NCBI GenBank assembly: GCA_965205535.1
Contig: CBDBHH010000005.1
Location: 3,410,001-3,474,000, forward strand
Direction: 5' to 3'
DNA length: 64,000 nucleotides
Origin: UBA8079 sp965205535
GTDB lineage: Bacteria; Pseudomonadota; Alphaproteobacteria; UBA6615
In this document: positions 27,352 to 35,519 of the stretch, in pieces
Position numbering within the stretch: position 1 is the stretch's first letter
Layout of the letters: every line of letters begins with the position of its first letter
Position numbers and translations under genes: made by a program
Notes under the pieces: generated by a model
What the model saw: only the letters and a program-made list of their open reading frames with translations
Databases searched by the model: none
Told to the model about the DNA's origin: nothing

Positions 27352-28311
27352 ATGGCGAATGCCCCGGACCTCAACCCGTTCAAGATCACCTGGAATCGCC
27401 ATGGGCGCAAACAGTGGGACACGATGCTGGCCGCATGCAAGCGCCCGTCTCTCACCCAGACATCGACCTATGCGCTCGCGCTGCACGAGGTGCAGGGCGC
27501 CCAGGCCGCGTTCGGCTTGATCCGCTTCAACAAACAGCCCATCGGGCTTGTGGTCGCCCACGGCAAGCCGATCCTGCGCACGCCCGGCAGCCAGACGATC
27601 TACCGCGGCCCGCTCTGGATCCACGACGAAATCCCCGGGCAAATGCAGAAACTCGCCTTCGAAATGCTGCGCAAGCGGTTCCGCCTGCGCCGCGGGCGGC
27701 CGGTCACCTTCCACCCCGAACTCGAGGACACGCCCGAGCATCGCGTGCAGATGCTGACGGCAGGTTTCAAGCGGGTCGCAGAAGGCTACAGGACCATTTG
27801 GCTCGACCTGACCAAACCGCTCGAGGAGTTGCGTGGTGAGCAGAAACAGAACTGGCGCAACGCTCTCGTCCAGGGCGAGCGAAACGATCTCATGGTCATT
27901 GACGACCGGGAATGCACCCGCCTCGGCTGGCTTATGGCGCAGCATACAGAGCATATGGAGCTCGGCGGGTATCGCGGACCTTCAGGCGGTCTGATCGACG
28001 CGCTTCACCGCCACAGCAACGCGACAGCGGGCTTGCGTCTGCTGGTCGCCGAACAAGCCAGCACACCCGTCGCCGGGGTCCTGTTGGCCCAGCAGGGCAA
28101 GGCGGCCACCTATCTGGTGGGCTGGACCGGCGCGACCGGCCGCGATCTGCGCGCCACGCATTTATTGCTTTGGCGCGCCGTGGAGCTTCTGAAGAGTGAC
28201 GGTTTCGAGGCTTTCGATCTGGGCGGGATCAGCGCCGAGGCTCCCGGCGTCGAGCGCTTCAAATCGGGTCTTGGCGGCACGGAATCTTGGCTGGTCGGCG
28301 GATACGTCTAA
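27352..28311 (+). CDS. FemAB/GNAT-fold acyl- or aminoacyl-transferase
   Basis: The 319-residue protein shows a FemAB-like duplicated GNAT fold: an N-terminal half with RGPLWIH and a C-terminal half with LLLWRAVELLKSDGFEAFDLGGI and GVERFKSGLGG. The last of these is a common motif of the lipid II aminoacyltransferase-like / BioF2-like families. The substrate is unknown. It starts 6 bases after murQ, and the cell-wall context makes a peptidoglycan or cell-envelope substrate plausible. It is convergent with dusA. Confidence 0.78.
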   Translation: MANAPDLNPFKITWNRHGRKQWDTMLAACKRPSLTQTSTYALALHEVQGAQAAFGLIRFNKQPIGLVVAHGKPILRTPGSQTIYRGPLWIHDEIPGQMQKLAFEMLRKRFRLRRGRPVTFHPELEDTPEHRVQMLTAGFKRVAEGYRTIWLDLTKPLEELRGEQKQNWRNALVQGERNDLMVIDDRECTRLGWLMAQHTEHMELGGYRGPSGGLIDALHRHSNATAGLRLLVAEQASTPVAGVLLAQQGKAATYLVGWTGATGRDLRATHLLLWRAVELLKSDGFEAFDLGGISAEAPGVERFKSGLGGTESWLVGGYV

Positions 28312-28321
28312 GCGAATAGGT

Positions 28322-29344
28322 CTAGGCCGCGACGCGCTGGTCGTTCTCGACGAAGCTCGCGGCCTCGCGAACCAGCGCGGCCGCCTCGCCCGGTGATCCG
28401 TCAAAACCCGGAGCATTCTCTGAAAGATAACGCCGCCACGCCCGCGCCCCGCGTAGCCCGTTGAACAGGCCGAGAATGTGACGCGTCATGCCCACGAGAT
28501 GACGGCCCGCTGCGATTTCCCGTTCGATATACGGGCAATAAGCCTCGATCACGTCATGGCGGCTCTTTGCTTCGGCCGTCCCACCATAAAAACGCCGGTC
28601 CGCATCTGCCAGAATATACGGGTTCTGATACGCCGCACGGCCGAGCATAACCCCGTCCACATGATGCAGATGCCCGGCGGCGACATCCAGATCCTCGATC
28701 CCGCCATTGATGGTCACGTGTAAATCCGACCGCTCCGCCTTCAGGCGATAGACCAGATCGTAATGCAGCGGCGGCACCTCGCGGTTCTCACGCGGGCTCA
28801 GGCCCTCCAGCCACGCCTTGCGCGCATGCACGATGAAACGCTCGCACCCGGCCGCCGCGACCCGATCCACGAAATCGATGAGCGTGTCCCATTCGGGTTG
28901 ATCGTCGATCGCGATGCGGTGCTTGACCGTCACCGGAACATTCACGGCCTGGCGCATCGCCGCCACGCTGGCAGCCACGAGGTCGGGCTCCGCCATCAGG
29001 CACGCACCGAACCGCCCCGACTGCACCCGGTCGGACGGGCAGCCGACATTCAGGTTGATTTCGTCGTAACCGAGATCGGCGCCGATGCGCGCGCATTCCG
29101 CCAATTCGGCCGGGTCGGCGCCGCCCAGTTGCAGCGCGACGGGATGTTCGGCCGGGTCGAAGGCGAGCAGCCTGTCGCGCGGCCCATGCAGAATCGCCCC
29201 CGTGGTGACCATTTCCGTGTAGAGCTGCGCATGCGCGCTGATCAGGCGCAGGAAGAACCGCTCATGGCGATCCGTCCAGTCCATCATCGGCGCCACGGCC
29301 AAGCGTGCGTATGTCGGTGTCTCGGACATCTGGAGCGAAGACAT
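28322..29344 (-). CDS. dusA: tRNA-dihydrouridine(20/20a) synthase DusA
   Basis: The FMN enzyme reduces U20/U20a in the tRNA D-loop. Landmarks are RLAVAPMMDWTDRHERFFLRL at the start, INLNVGCPSDRVQSGRFGACLM with the catalytic cysteine (about 110), VKHRIAID, FIVHARKAWLEGLSP and the INGGI segment. The DusA-type C-terminal helical domain contains MTRHILGLFNGLRGARAWRR. The start at 29344 is uncertain; ATG at 29329 also fits. Length is about 340 residues. Confidence 0.95.
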   Translation of the reverse strand: MSSLQMSETPTYARLAVAPMMDWTDRHERFFLRLISAHAQLYTEMVTTGAILHGPRDRLLAFDPAEHPVALQLGGADPAELAECARIGADLGYDEINLNVGCPSDRVQSGRFGACLMAEPDLVAASVAAMRQAVNVPVTVKHRIAIDDQPEWDTLIDFVDRVAAAGCERFIVHARKAWLEGLSPRENREVPPLHYDLVYRLKAERSDLHVTINGGIEDLDVAAGHLHHVDGVMLGRAAYQNPYILADADRRFYGGTAEAKSRHDVIEAYCPYIEREIAAGRHLVGMTRHILGLFNGLRGARAWRRYLSENAPGFDGSPGEAAALVREAASFVENDQRVAA

Positions 29345-29412
29345 ACGACAAACGCCGTCCTGCGTTAAGTCGCGATGTTGCGGCGCGCACAATCACGGCA
29401 CCGCACCCGCTC

Positions 29413-30045
29413 TCAATGTCTCTTCTGCCGGCGGGTCTCGGTCGTCCAGACCCGCAGATCGATCAGGACCTTCGCCGTCGCCACAAGGACGAGCGCGCAG
29501 AGCAGTATCTTCGTGATCGTTTCCATCGTGCCTTCGATCAGGACGGCGTGAACGACACTGCCGATGACCGTGGTGGCGGCCAGAGACGTATGGCCGAGCC
29601 GCCACACCCAGAATCGCACTCGAAGCCGCCGCAGCAACAGGGCCAGAAGCGCTGCACCAAAGACCGCCCACATGGCGATCACCCCCCATGCAGAAAAGAA
29701 GGTCGGCGCGCGAAACAGAAGCGCATCCAGCATGTCGGGCGGGCTTGTAATCCAGAGTCCGCCGACATGAACGACGACGGCGGCCACCAGACAGGTGCCG
29801 ACCAAGCGATGAACCCGGCGGCTGTGGCGAACCGGCAAATCCGGAAGGTAGCCCCCCGCCAACAGGGGTTGAAGAAGAAGCAGAGACATCGCGACGACGC
29901 CGGCGAACCCCGCCCCGATATAAACGGGATCACGCCAGGCAAGCTGGGGGCTGAAGGCCGCCCCGGCAATCGGCACCGCGACCACAATCGCAAGCGCCGC
30001 CCAGATCAATGACCCGGGGACCCGGCGCTTTCGCGTTTCACGCAT
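29413..30045 (-). CDS. ferric reductase-like / cytochrome b561-type membrane protein
   Basis: The 210-residue protein has about six membrane segments. Paired histidines occur in RRVHRLVG and VVVHVGGL, and again in RLGHTSLA and SVVHAVLIEG, consistent with bis-heme ligation in the ferric-reductase-like transmembrane family. No FAD or NAD domain is attached. It lies 5 bases after the TAT-exported dioxygenase-like gene on the same strand, so the two may form an exported redox pair. Confidence 0.75.
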   Translation of the reverse strand: MRETRKRRVPGSLIWAALAIVVAVPIAGAAFSPQLAWRDPVYIGAGFAGVVAMSLLLLQPLLAGGYLPDLPVRHSRRVHRLVGTCLVAAVVVHVGGLWITSPPDMLDALLFRAPTFFSAWGVIAMWAVFGAALLALLLRRLRVRFWVWRLGHTSLAATTVIGSVVHAVLIEGTMETITKILLCALVLVATAKVLIDLRVWTTETRRQKRH

Positions 30046-30050
30046 CGGTA

Positions 30051-30539
30051 TCAGGCAGGCTTGAGCACAAAGTCCGCACGGAGACTGGTTTGCTCCGCGC
30101 TTCGCATGACCGGGCGCAGGAACACGGTTTCGAAGTCGCCGCTGTCATAGGCGAGATGGCCATGGGGTTGTCCGAAGGTCGGTACAATCTGCGGCATCTC
30201 CAGGCGGAACTCTCCATTCGCGTCCGACAATGTCGCGCCATGACTTTGTGGGTCACGCTCGCGCCCTTCTGTCGTATGCGCCCAGATCTGGATGCGCTGG
30301 CCGGGGATCGGTGCGCCATCGCCCGCGCGGCGCACGGTACCGGACATCCAGAACCCACCGCCGCCGATCCGTTCCACGATCGGCGCACCGGGCTGGTAGT
30401 TGTTGGCACCGCCGCGCATCGTACGTGTCGGCGTGAGCCCCTGGGCGCGCGCAGGCACGAGCAACCCCGATGTCCCGGTCACCATGGCGGCCATGCCGGC
30501 TGCGAGGATTGTCCTGCGTGTGAATGCATCAGTGGTCAT
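30051..30539 (-). CDS. TAT-exported intradiol-dioxygenase-like protein
   Basis: The 162-residue protein has a twin-arginine signal (RRTILAAGMAAMVTG) and then NNYQPGAPIVERIG, SGTVRRAGDGAPIPGQRIQIWAHTTEGRERD and FGQPHGHLAYD. This resembles the intradiol ring-cleavage dioxygenase C-terminal fold. Of the usual iron ligands (two Tyr, two His), the H-x-H pair is visible in PHGHL, but the two tyrosines are not at the expected places. It may be a non-catalytic or altered member. It is followed by the ferric-reductase-like gene. Confidence 0.7.
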   Translation of the reverse strand: MTTDAFTRRTILAAGMAAMVTGTSGLLVPARAQGLTPTRTMRGGANNYQPGAPIVERIGGGGFWMSGTVRRAGDGAPIPGQRIQIWAHTTEGRERDPQSHGATLSDANGEFRLEMPQIVPTFGQPHGHLAYDSGDFETVFLRPVMRSAEQTSLRADFVLKPA

Positions 30540-30756
30540 ATCGGTATTCCAATCGTCTGAGCCATCGACAACCGACGCTTACCGTCAGTTGCTATGGGAT
30601 ACGAAAAACAATCCCGTTTGGTTGGTTTACTAGATTAAGGAACGCAAAACCCGCGATAAACAGCTTTCACGCACTCGTGACGATGTACATCTGTGCGCGA
30701 TCTGCACATCCAGCCCGGGGGTACAGCGCAACAACTTTGAGTTAAAATTCCGGCCC

Positions 30757-31785
30757 ATGACTGACCACGCCCCCCTCATCGACAAGCTTCCCAAGGCCGA
30801 ACTGCATCTGCATATCGAGGGGACCCTCGAACCCGAGATGATGCTTGCGCTGGCGAAGCGCAACAACTTCTCCCTGCCCTATGAGAATGTCGAAGAAATC
30901 CGTGCGGCCTATGAGTTCGACGGGCTGCAGGACTTTCTCGATCTCTATTATGCCGGCATGTCCGTCCTCATCGAGACGCGTGATTTCCATGACCTCACCT
31001 GGGCCTATCTGGAGAAAGTCGCCAACCAGGGCGTGACCCATGTGGAAATTTTCTTCGATCCCCAGGGTCACACGGACCGCGGCGTGACGTTCGAAACGGT
31101 ACTGGGCGGGATCGTGTCCGCACTTGAACAGGGCGCGAGCGAGCTCGGCATTACGTCAAAGTTGATTATGTGTTTCCTGCGCCATTTGCCCGAGGAACAG
31201 GCCTTCGATGCGTTGCATTCGGCCTGCCACCACAAGGAGCATATTCACGCCGTGGGACTGGATTCCGGTGAGGCAGGCAATCCGCCGGCGAATTTTGCGC
31301 GGGTCTATGCCGAGGCGCGCCAGGAGGGATTCGTTGCCGTCGCCCATGCCGGCGAGGAAGGACCCGCCGAATATGTGTCCGACGCGCTCGATATCCTGAA
31401 GGTGTCGCGCGTGGACCACGGCAACCATGCGCTGGACGATCCGGCGCTCGTCGCGCGCCTCGTGCGCGAGAAGACACCGTTGACCATGTGCCCGCTATCG
31501 AACCTGCGCCTCAAGGGCATCGATCGGTTGGCGGACCATCCGGTCAAGCGGGCGATGGATGCCGGCCTGCTGGTCACGGTCAATTCCGACGACCCGTCCT
31601 ATTTCGGCGGCTACATCAACGACAACTACCGGGCCGTGACCGACGCATTGGACTTGTCACCGGTTGATATTGTGACCCTGGCGAAGAACTCCTTCGCCGC
31701 GTCATTCCTGCCGGACAGCGAAAAACAGGCCCGAATCGACGCCATCGACAGCCATGCCGAGGCTTTCATTCGTAACGCGGACTAG
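30757..31785 (+). CDS. adenine deaminase (adenosine deaminase superfamily)
   Basis: The 342-residue amidohydrolase has KAELHLHIEGTLEPEMM (zinc ligands, about 15), FFDPQGHTDRG, VAHAGEEGPAEYV, VDHGNHALDD and VNSDDPSYFGGYINDNY. The FFDPQ and SDDPSYFGGY wording favours the adenine deaminase branch over adenosine deaminase. The reaction would give hypoxanthine and ammonia for purine salvage. Its stop overlaps by 4 bases with the stop of the convergent hydroxy-acid oxidase gene. The 217 bases upstream hold no gene. Confidence 0.9.
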   Translation: MTDHAPLIDKLPKAELHLHIEGTLEPEMMLALAKRNNFSLPYENVEEIRAAYEFDGLQDFLDLYYAGMSVLIETRDFHDLTWAYLEKVANQGVTHVEIFFDPQGHTDRGVTFETVLGGIVSALEQGASELGITSKLIMCFLRHLPEEQAFDALHSACHHKEHIHAVGLDSGEAGNPPANFARVYAEARQEGFVAVAHAGEEGPAEYVSDALDILKVSRVDHGNHALDDPALVARLVREKTPLTMCPLSNLRLKGIDRLADHPVKRAMDAGLLVTVNSDDPSYFGGYINDNYRAVTDALDLSPVDIVTLAKNSFAASFLPDSEKQARIDAIDSHAEAFIRNAD

Positions 31786-33038
31786 AAATCCCACGCCGTC
31801 GGATGGCGGTGGTCCAGTTCGCGGGCGGCCGCGAGATCGCGCGCGCCGACCTGGCGCAGCGCCTCGCGCAATTCCTCGATAAAGAAATCGGCAACGAAAC
31901 CCGGTCCCTCGTCACCCAGCGCGGCCAGCCCATACATGAAAGCCCGGCCGATCAGGTTGAACCGCGCACCCAGTGCCGTCGTCCGCATGAGGTCCACCCC
32001 GCTGCGCAGGCCGCCGTCGAACAGAATCTCCGTCTGCCCGCCGACCGCCGCGACGATGCCCGGCAGCATATCCACCGATGCAGGCGCGGCTTCGAGCTGA
32101 CGACCGCCGTGGTTTGAGACCACGATGCCATCCGCCCCCAGCGCGGCCGACTTCTCCGCATCGCCCGGGTGCAGGATGCCCTTTATGATCAGCGGCCCTT
32201 TCCAGACGTCGCGGAACCGCGCGATCTCGTCCCAGGTGAACGAACCCCCGCCCTCCCCGCGTGCGAACTCCGCGGCCTCCGCGGGCGTCGGATTGTCGCT
32301 CACATATTTCTGCATATTGGCAAACAGGTTCTGGCCGTTGCGGAAATAGGCCCGCAACCAGGCCGGGCGGGTCACCACATCGGCGATCGTGCGCGGACCG
32401 ATCCGATAGGGCAGCACCAGCCGGTTGCGCAGTTCGCGCGGTCGTTTGGTGCGGGCCGGCACGTCGATCGTAACCACCAGCGCGGCGACCTGTGCGGCCG
32501 TCGCCCGGGCAATCCAGTCCATGTTGATCGCGAGATCATCACGCGGCATCCGGTAGACCTGGAACCAGGCGAAGCCCTCCGCCAGTTCAGCCACCTCCTC
32601 GACCGTGGCCAGCGCCGAACTGCCAAGCGTAAACGGAATCTCGTTCGCAGCGGCGGCACGGGCGAAGACTTTCTCCCCACCCGGCAGCACAAGACCCGGC
32701 AGGCCCATAGGCGCAATTGCGAACGGTCCGGCGTAGCGCTTGCCGAACAGCTCGACCGACGTATCGGCGCGGTAATTCTCCACCCCGTATCGCGGCAGAA
32801 TCTCGATCCCGTCCAGCGCGGCGGCATTGCCCTTGCGGTTCGGCTCATCCGCTCCCGCGGCACCGTCGACATAGTCGAAGGCGAAACGGGGCACCCGCTT
32901 GCGCGCCTTTGCACGCAAGTCACCGATGGTCGGGTAAAGCATCTTGAGCTTGCCCGCACGCGTCGTTGTGTCGGGCCGGCCAGCCGTGACCTTGTAGGCA
33001 GGCTCTTCGCTATCCGTCTTCGAAGTTTCTTCGGTCAT
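31782..33038 (-). CDS. FMN-dependent alpha-hydroxy-acid oxidase/dehydrogenase
   Basis: The 418-residue protein has the LldD/glycolate-oxidase pattern: RFAFDYVDGAAGADEPN (about 55), PFAIAPMGLPGLV, WFQVYRMPRDD, LVVTIDVPARTKRPRE, PLIIKGILHPGDA, and the catalytic SNHGGRQLEAAP (about 310), followed by LFDGGLRSGVDL. A 2-hydroxy acid such as lactate or mandelate is the likely substrate. The start overlaps the GNAT stop (ATGA), so the pair is coupled. Confidence 0.93.
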   Translation of the reverse strand: MTEETSKTDSEEPAYKVTAGRPDTTTRAGKLKMLYPTIGDLRAKARKRVPRFAFDYVDGAAGADEPNRKGNAAALDGIEILPRYGVENYRADTSVELFGKRYAGPFAIAPMGLPGLVLPGGEKVFARAAAANEIPFTLGSSALATVEEVAELAEGFAWFQVYRMPRDDLAINMDWIARATAAQVAALVVTIDVPARTKRPRELRNRLVLPYRIGPRTIADVVTRPAWLRAYFRNGQNLFANMQKYVSDNPTPAEAAEFARGEGGGSFTWDEIARFRDVWKGPLIIKGILHPGDAEKSAALGADGIVVSNHGGRQLEAAPASVDMLPGIVAAVGGQTEILFDGGLRSGVDLMRTTALGARFNLIGRAFMYGLAALGDEGPGFVADFFIEELREALRQVGARDLAAARELDHRHPTAWDF

Positions 33039-33772
33039 GGAGCGATCTCCGGATCAATGGCCACCAGGATGGGCTTTGTCAGCGCCGACAGATGTTGCTT
33101 CTGGGTGCCGTCCGCCCGGAAATTATCCGGATCGAGCCAACTTTCATAGGCAGCCTTCAAACGCGGCCATTCCGAGACGACGCACGCATACCAGGCCGTA
33201 TCGCGTGAGCGTCCTCGATGAATTAAATGATCGCGGAACACGCCCTCATAGGAAAACCCCAGCCGCTGGGCCGCGACCCGTGAGGGATGATTGAAAGAGT
33301 GGCATTTCCATTCATAACGCCGGTAGCCCGCATCGAAGGCCCACTGCATCATCAGATACATGGCCTCGCTCGTCGCCCGGCCGCGCTGTATCGCGGGGGC
33401 GTAGTGCACATGGCCCACCTCGATCGAGCCATGCGCAGGGTTTATGCGCATGTAACTCACCATTCCCGCCGCGCGCGACGTCGCGTTATCGATGATGGCA
33501 TAGAAGAACGGGTCCGCGTCGAAGCATGTCTCAGCCATCCATGCCTCAAAGTCACCAAGGGTTTCGAACGGCCCATAGGGCAGATAGGACCAATCGCGTC
33601 CCTGCGTGTCTTCGCCGAACTGATGATGGAGATCGCCAGCATGAGCCGCGATATCCAGAGGCTCCAGCCGGCAGAACCGCCCCTCCAGAACTGTTCGCGC
33701 CGGGCGTGGCGGCGGCGACCAGTCGGGCACCGCAGCCCCAACCTTCAGACCATGTTCGTTCGTATCAGTCAC
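33035..33772 (-). CDS. GNAT N-acetyltransferase, RimJ/RimL-like
   Basis: The 245-residue protein has a GNAT fold. ARTVLEGRFCRLEPL opens the domain (about 25), the acetyl-CoA-binding segment lies near PAIQRGRATSEAMYLMMQWAF, and the end has NHPSRVAAQRLGFSYEGVFRDH, the typical RimJ-like closing motif. The substrate is unknown. It is coupled by an ATGA overlap to the downstream hydroxy-acid oxidase gene. Confidence 0.88.
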   Translation of the reverse strand: MTDTNEHGLKVGAAVPDWSPPPRPARTVLEGRFCRLEPLDIAAHAGDLHHQFGEDTQGRDWSYLPYGPFETLGDFEAWMAETCFDADPFFYAIIDNATSRAAGMVSYMRINPAHGSIEVGHVHYAPAIQRGRATSEAMYLMMQWAFDAGYRRYEWKCHSFNHPSRVAAQRLGFSYEGVFRDHLIHRGRSRDTAWYACVVSEWPRLKAAYESWLDPDNFRADGTQKQHLSALTKPILVAIDPEIAP

Positions 33773-33837
33773 CGGCGCAGGCCTTCCGACCGGCGTTCCT
33801 TGCTTCCACGTCGCAGCGCATCGACCGGCATCGGTCC

Positions 33838-34608
33838 CTATTGAGGCAGGAAAATGAAATTGAAGATATAGTCTTCCGGAACCGTGCAGTTCCGGTGGTA
33901 CTGATCGAGGTTAATATCCCTTATCGACGTCAGGACGGAGCCTTTCAACGCATAGGTTTCATAGCCCAGTGACTCGACGAATCTCAGTAGCTCCTCGACG
34001 TCGCGCTTGATGTGAACTTCCTCGGACTCGACAACCATTACCGGCTTGTCACGCCGAATCGTTTCCAGTGCCCCGTTGATCACCTCGGCCTCGAAGCCCT
34101 CGACGTCAATCTTGATGAAACCGACATTCTCAAGACCGAGACCATCCAAACGCCTGGCCTCAACCTCGACGCCCAGAAAGGTGCCATCCACCTTGATCGC
34201 ACTGAGTGACGCTCCCTGGTTCGAATAGCCCTTGTGACTATGGGGCACGCGCAGTTCGGCTACTCCGTCATCGTCGGACAACGCGACCTGACGGGCTTCC
34301 ACATTGTCCGCGACGTTACGCTTGAGAATATTGAACAGCTTGGGGTTCGGCTCATAGGCATAGACCTGTCGTGCCAGGCCCGCCAGGAACCATGTCCAGA
34401 CCCCCTTGTTCGCGCCGACATCGACGGCGACTTTATCGGGATGAACCAGAAACGGCAGAAGTCCGAGTTCCTTCTCGCCCCGACGCAATTCCTTTTGCGC
34501 CCGGTGCCGGATGTAAGTCTTGGGTGGCAGGAGCCAGTTTTTTAGTTTTTCCTCCATCGTGGAGGGGACGGTGGTCGCCACTTCGTTACTCCCACTCAAT
34601 AGAAACAT
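33838..34608 (-). CDS. FkbM family methyltransferase
   Basis: The protein of about 256 residues has a SAM fold with VAVDVGANKGVWTWFLAG (about 62), VYAYEPNPKLFNILKRN and the FkbM motif FIKIDVEGFEAEVINGALETI (about 165). FkbM enzymes O-methylate sugars or other small molecules, often in surface polysaccharide pathways. The start is uncertain: ATG at 34608 lies in AT-rich sequence without a clear ribosome binding site, and ATG at 34557 is possible. It marks the chromosomal edge next to the AT-rich element. Confidence 0.85.
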   Translation of the reverse strand: MFLLSGSNEVATTVPSTMEEKLKNWLLPPKTYIRHRAQKELRRGEKELGLLPFLVHPDKVAVDVGANKGVWTWFLAGLARQVYAYEPNPKLFNILKRNVADNVEARQVALSDDDGVAELRVPHSHKGYSNQGASLSAIKVDGTFLGVEVEARRLDGLGLENVGFIKIDVEGFEAEVINGALETIRRDKPVMVVESEEVHIKRDVEELLRFVESLGYETYALKGSVLTSIRDINLDQYHRNCTVPEDYIFNFIFLPQ

Positions 34609-34666
34609 CAAAATTAATCAATAAAATCAATGACTTACATTAGTTTGAATCTGCTTTGAATCTTAC

Positions 34667-34806
34667 CTAACCCATTGTTATTGCTTACAATATCCTAATT
34701 CCCTGCAATCACAACCAACATTACACAATTACGAGGACAAAACATAAATTCCTACATTTTCTATGTCCATATTTTATGAATATAAAACATCTAACCCATT
34801 GTTATT
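34667..34806. repeat. 16-bp direct repeat in AT-rich strip
   Basis: The sequence CTAACCCATTGTTATT occurs at 34667-34682 and again at 34791-34806, 124 bases apart. Both lie in a non-coding strip (34609-34888) whose A+T content is far above the rest of the window. They sit just upstream of the recombinase fragment, so they might be recombinase or regulator binding sites, or an edge of the mobile element. No gene was found in the strip. Confidence 0.7.
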
Positions 34807-34819
34807 ACCGATAAGTACC

Positions 34820-34849
34820 TTGACTTTGTATGTGTTCTTGTGCTATATT
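34820..34849 (+). promoter_or_regulatory. sigma-70-type promoter of the recombinase fragment
   Basis: TTGACT (34820-34825) and TATATT (34844-34849) are separated by 18 bases, with a TG two bases ahead of the -10 box. The ATG of the serine recombinase fragment is 40 bases downstream of the -10 box, preceded by GAAGGTA. The boxes are closer to the E. coli consensus than is usual in this GC-rich genome. Confidence 0.6.
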
Positions 34850-34888
34850 ACACATAATGAATAATGCTATTTTGAAGGTACTTTGAAT

Positions 34889-35059
34889 ATGGAAAAGGTT
34901 GCTATCTACGCAAGAATATCCACGGACAATCTTGGTCAGGATGTTGATAGACAACTGCATGATGTGCGGGGTTATTGCCAACGCATGGGATACGAGATTG
35001 TTGAAGAATATGTGGATGAGGGATTTGCTCGCACCACTCGCAATCGTCCTGCATTAGAC
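34889..35059 (+). pseudogene. serine recombinase, N-terminal fragment truncated by IS
   Basis: About 57 residues of a resolvase/invertase N-terminal domain are present: KVAIYARISTDNLGQDVDRQ with the catalytic serine in RIST, then RGYCQRMGYEIVEEYVDEGFA and RTTRNRPALD. The frame runs directly into the left end of the IS at 35060 and stops soon after. The remainder of the recombinase is not found on the other side of the IS, so it was deleted rather than merely interrupted. Confidence 0.85.
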
Positions 35060-35144
35060 TGTCTGACGTCAGCACCCGTGGGACAGAATTGAGGATTTGA
35101 ATAACGGAGGATTTCTGGTTCATCTTATCGATTAGGAGATCGAG

Positions 35145-35519
35145 ATGACGAAGAAGCCCCAGACATCGAAAGACGCCGCCGGCAAGGTGGTTAAGAACAT
35201 CCGCCGCAAGACGCGGCAAACCTATTCAGCTGAAGAGAAAATCCGCATCGTCTTGGCGGGCCTGCGTGGCGAGGAAAGCATCTCGGTGCTGTGCCGCCGC
35301 GAGGGGATTGCCGAGAGCCTGTATTATAGCTGGTCCAAGGAATTTCTCGAAGCTGGCAAGCGCCGGTTATCTGGTGACACGGCACGGCAGGCTACGCCGC
35401 CCGAAGTGAAGGATCTGCGCTCGGAGTCGCTGGCATTAAAGGAATGCGTTGCCGATCTCACCCTTGAGAACCGTCTGCTCAAAAAAAGCATGACAGGGGC
35501 TGGGGAGTTCGAGGAATGA
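35145..35519 (+). CDS. IS transposase OrfA (HTH, leucine-zipper)
   Basis: The 124-residue protein has a basic N terminus, an IS3/IS911-type helix-turn-helix (TYSAEEKIRIVLAGLRGEES and CRREGIAESLYYSWSKEFL, about 25-65), and a C-terminal coiled-coil with LRSESLALKECVADLTLENRLLKK-type heptads. It binds the IS ends. It overlaps orfB by 4 bases (ATGA), so OrfB may be made by coupled initiation rather than only by frameshifting. Confidence 0.93.
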   Translation: MTKKPQTSKDAAGKVVKNIRRKTRQTYSAEEKIRIVLAGLRGEESISVLCRREGIAESLYYSWSKEFLEAGKRRLSGDTARQATPPEVKDLRSESLALKECVADLTLENRLLKKSMTGAGEFEE

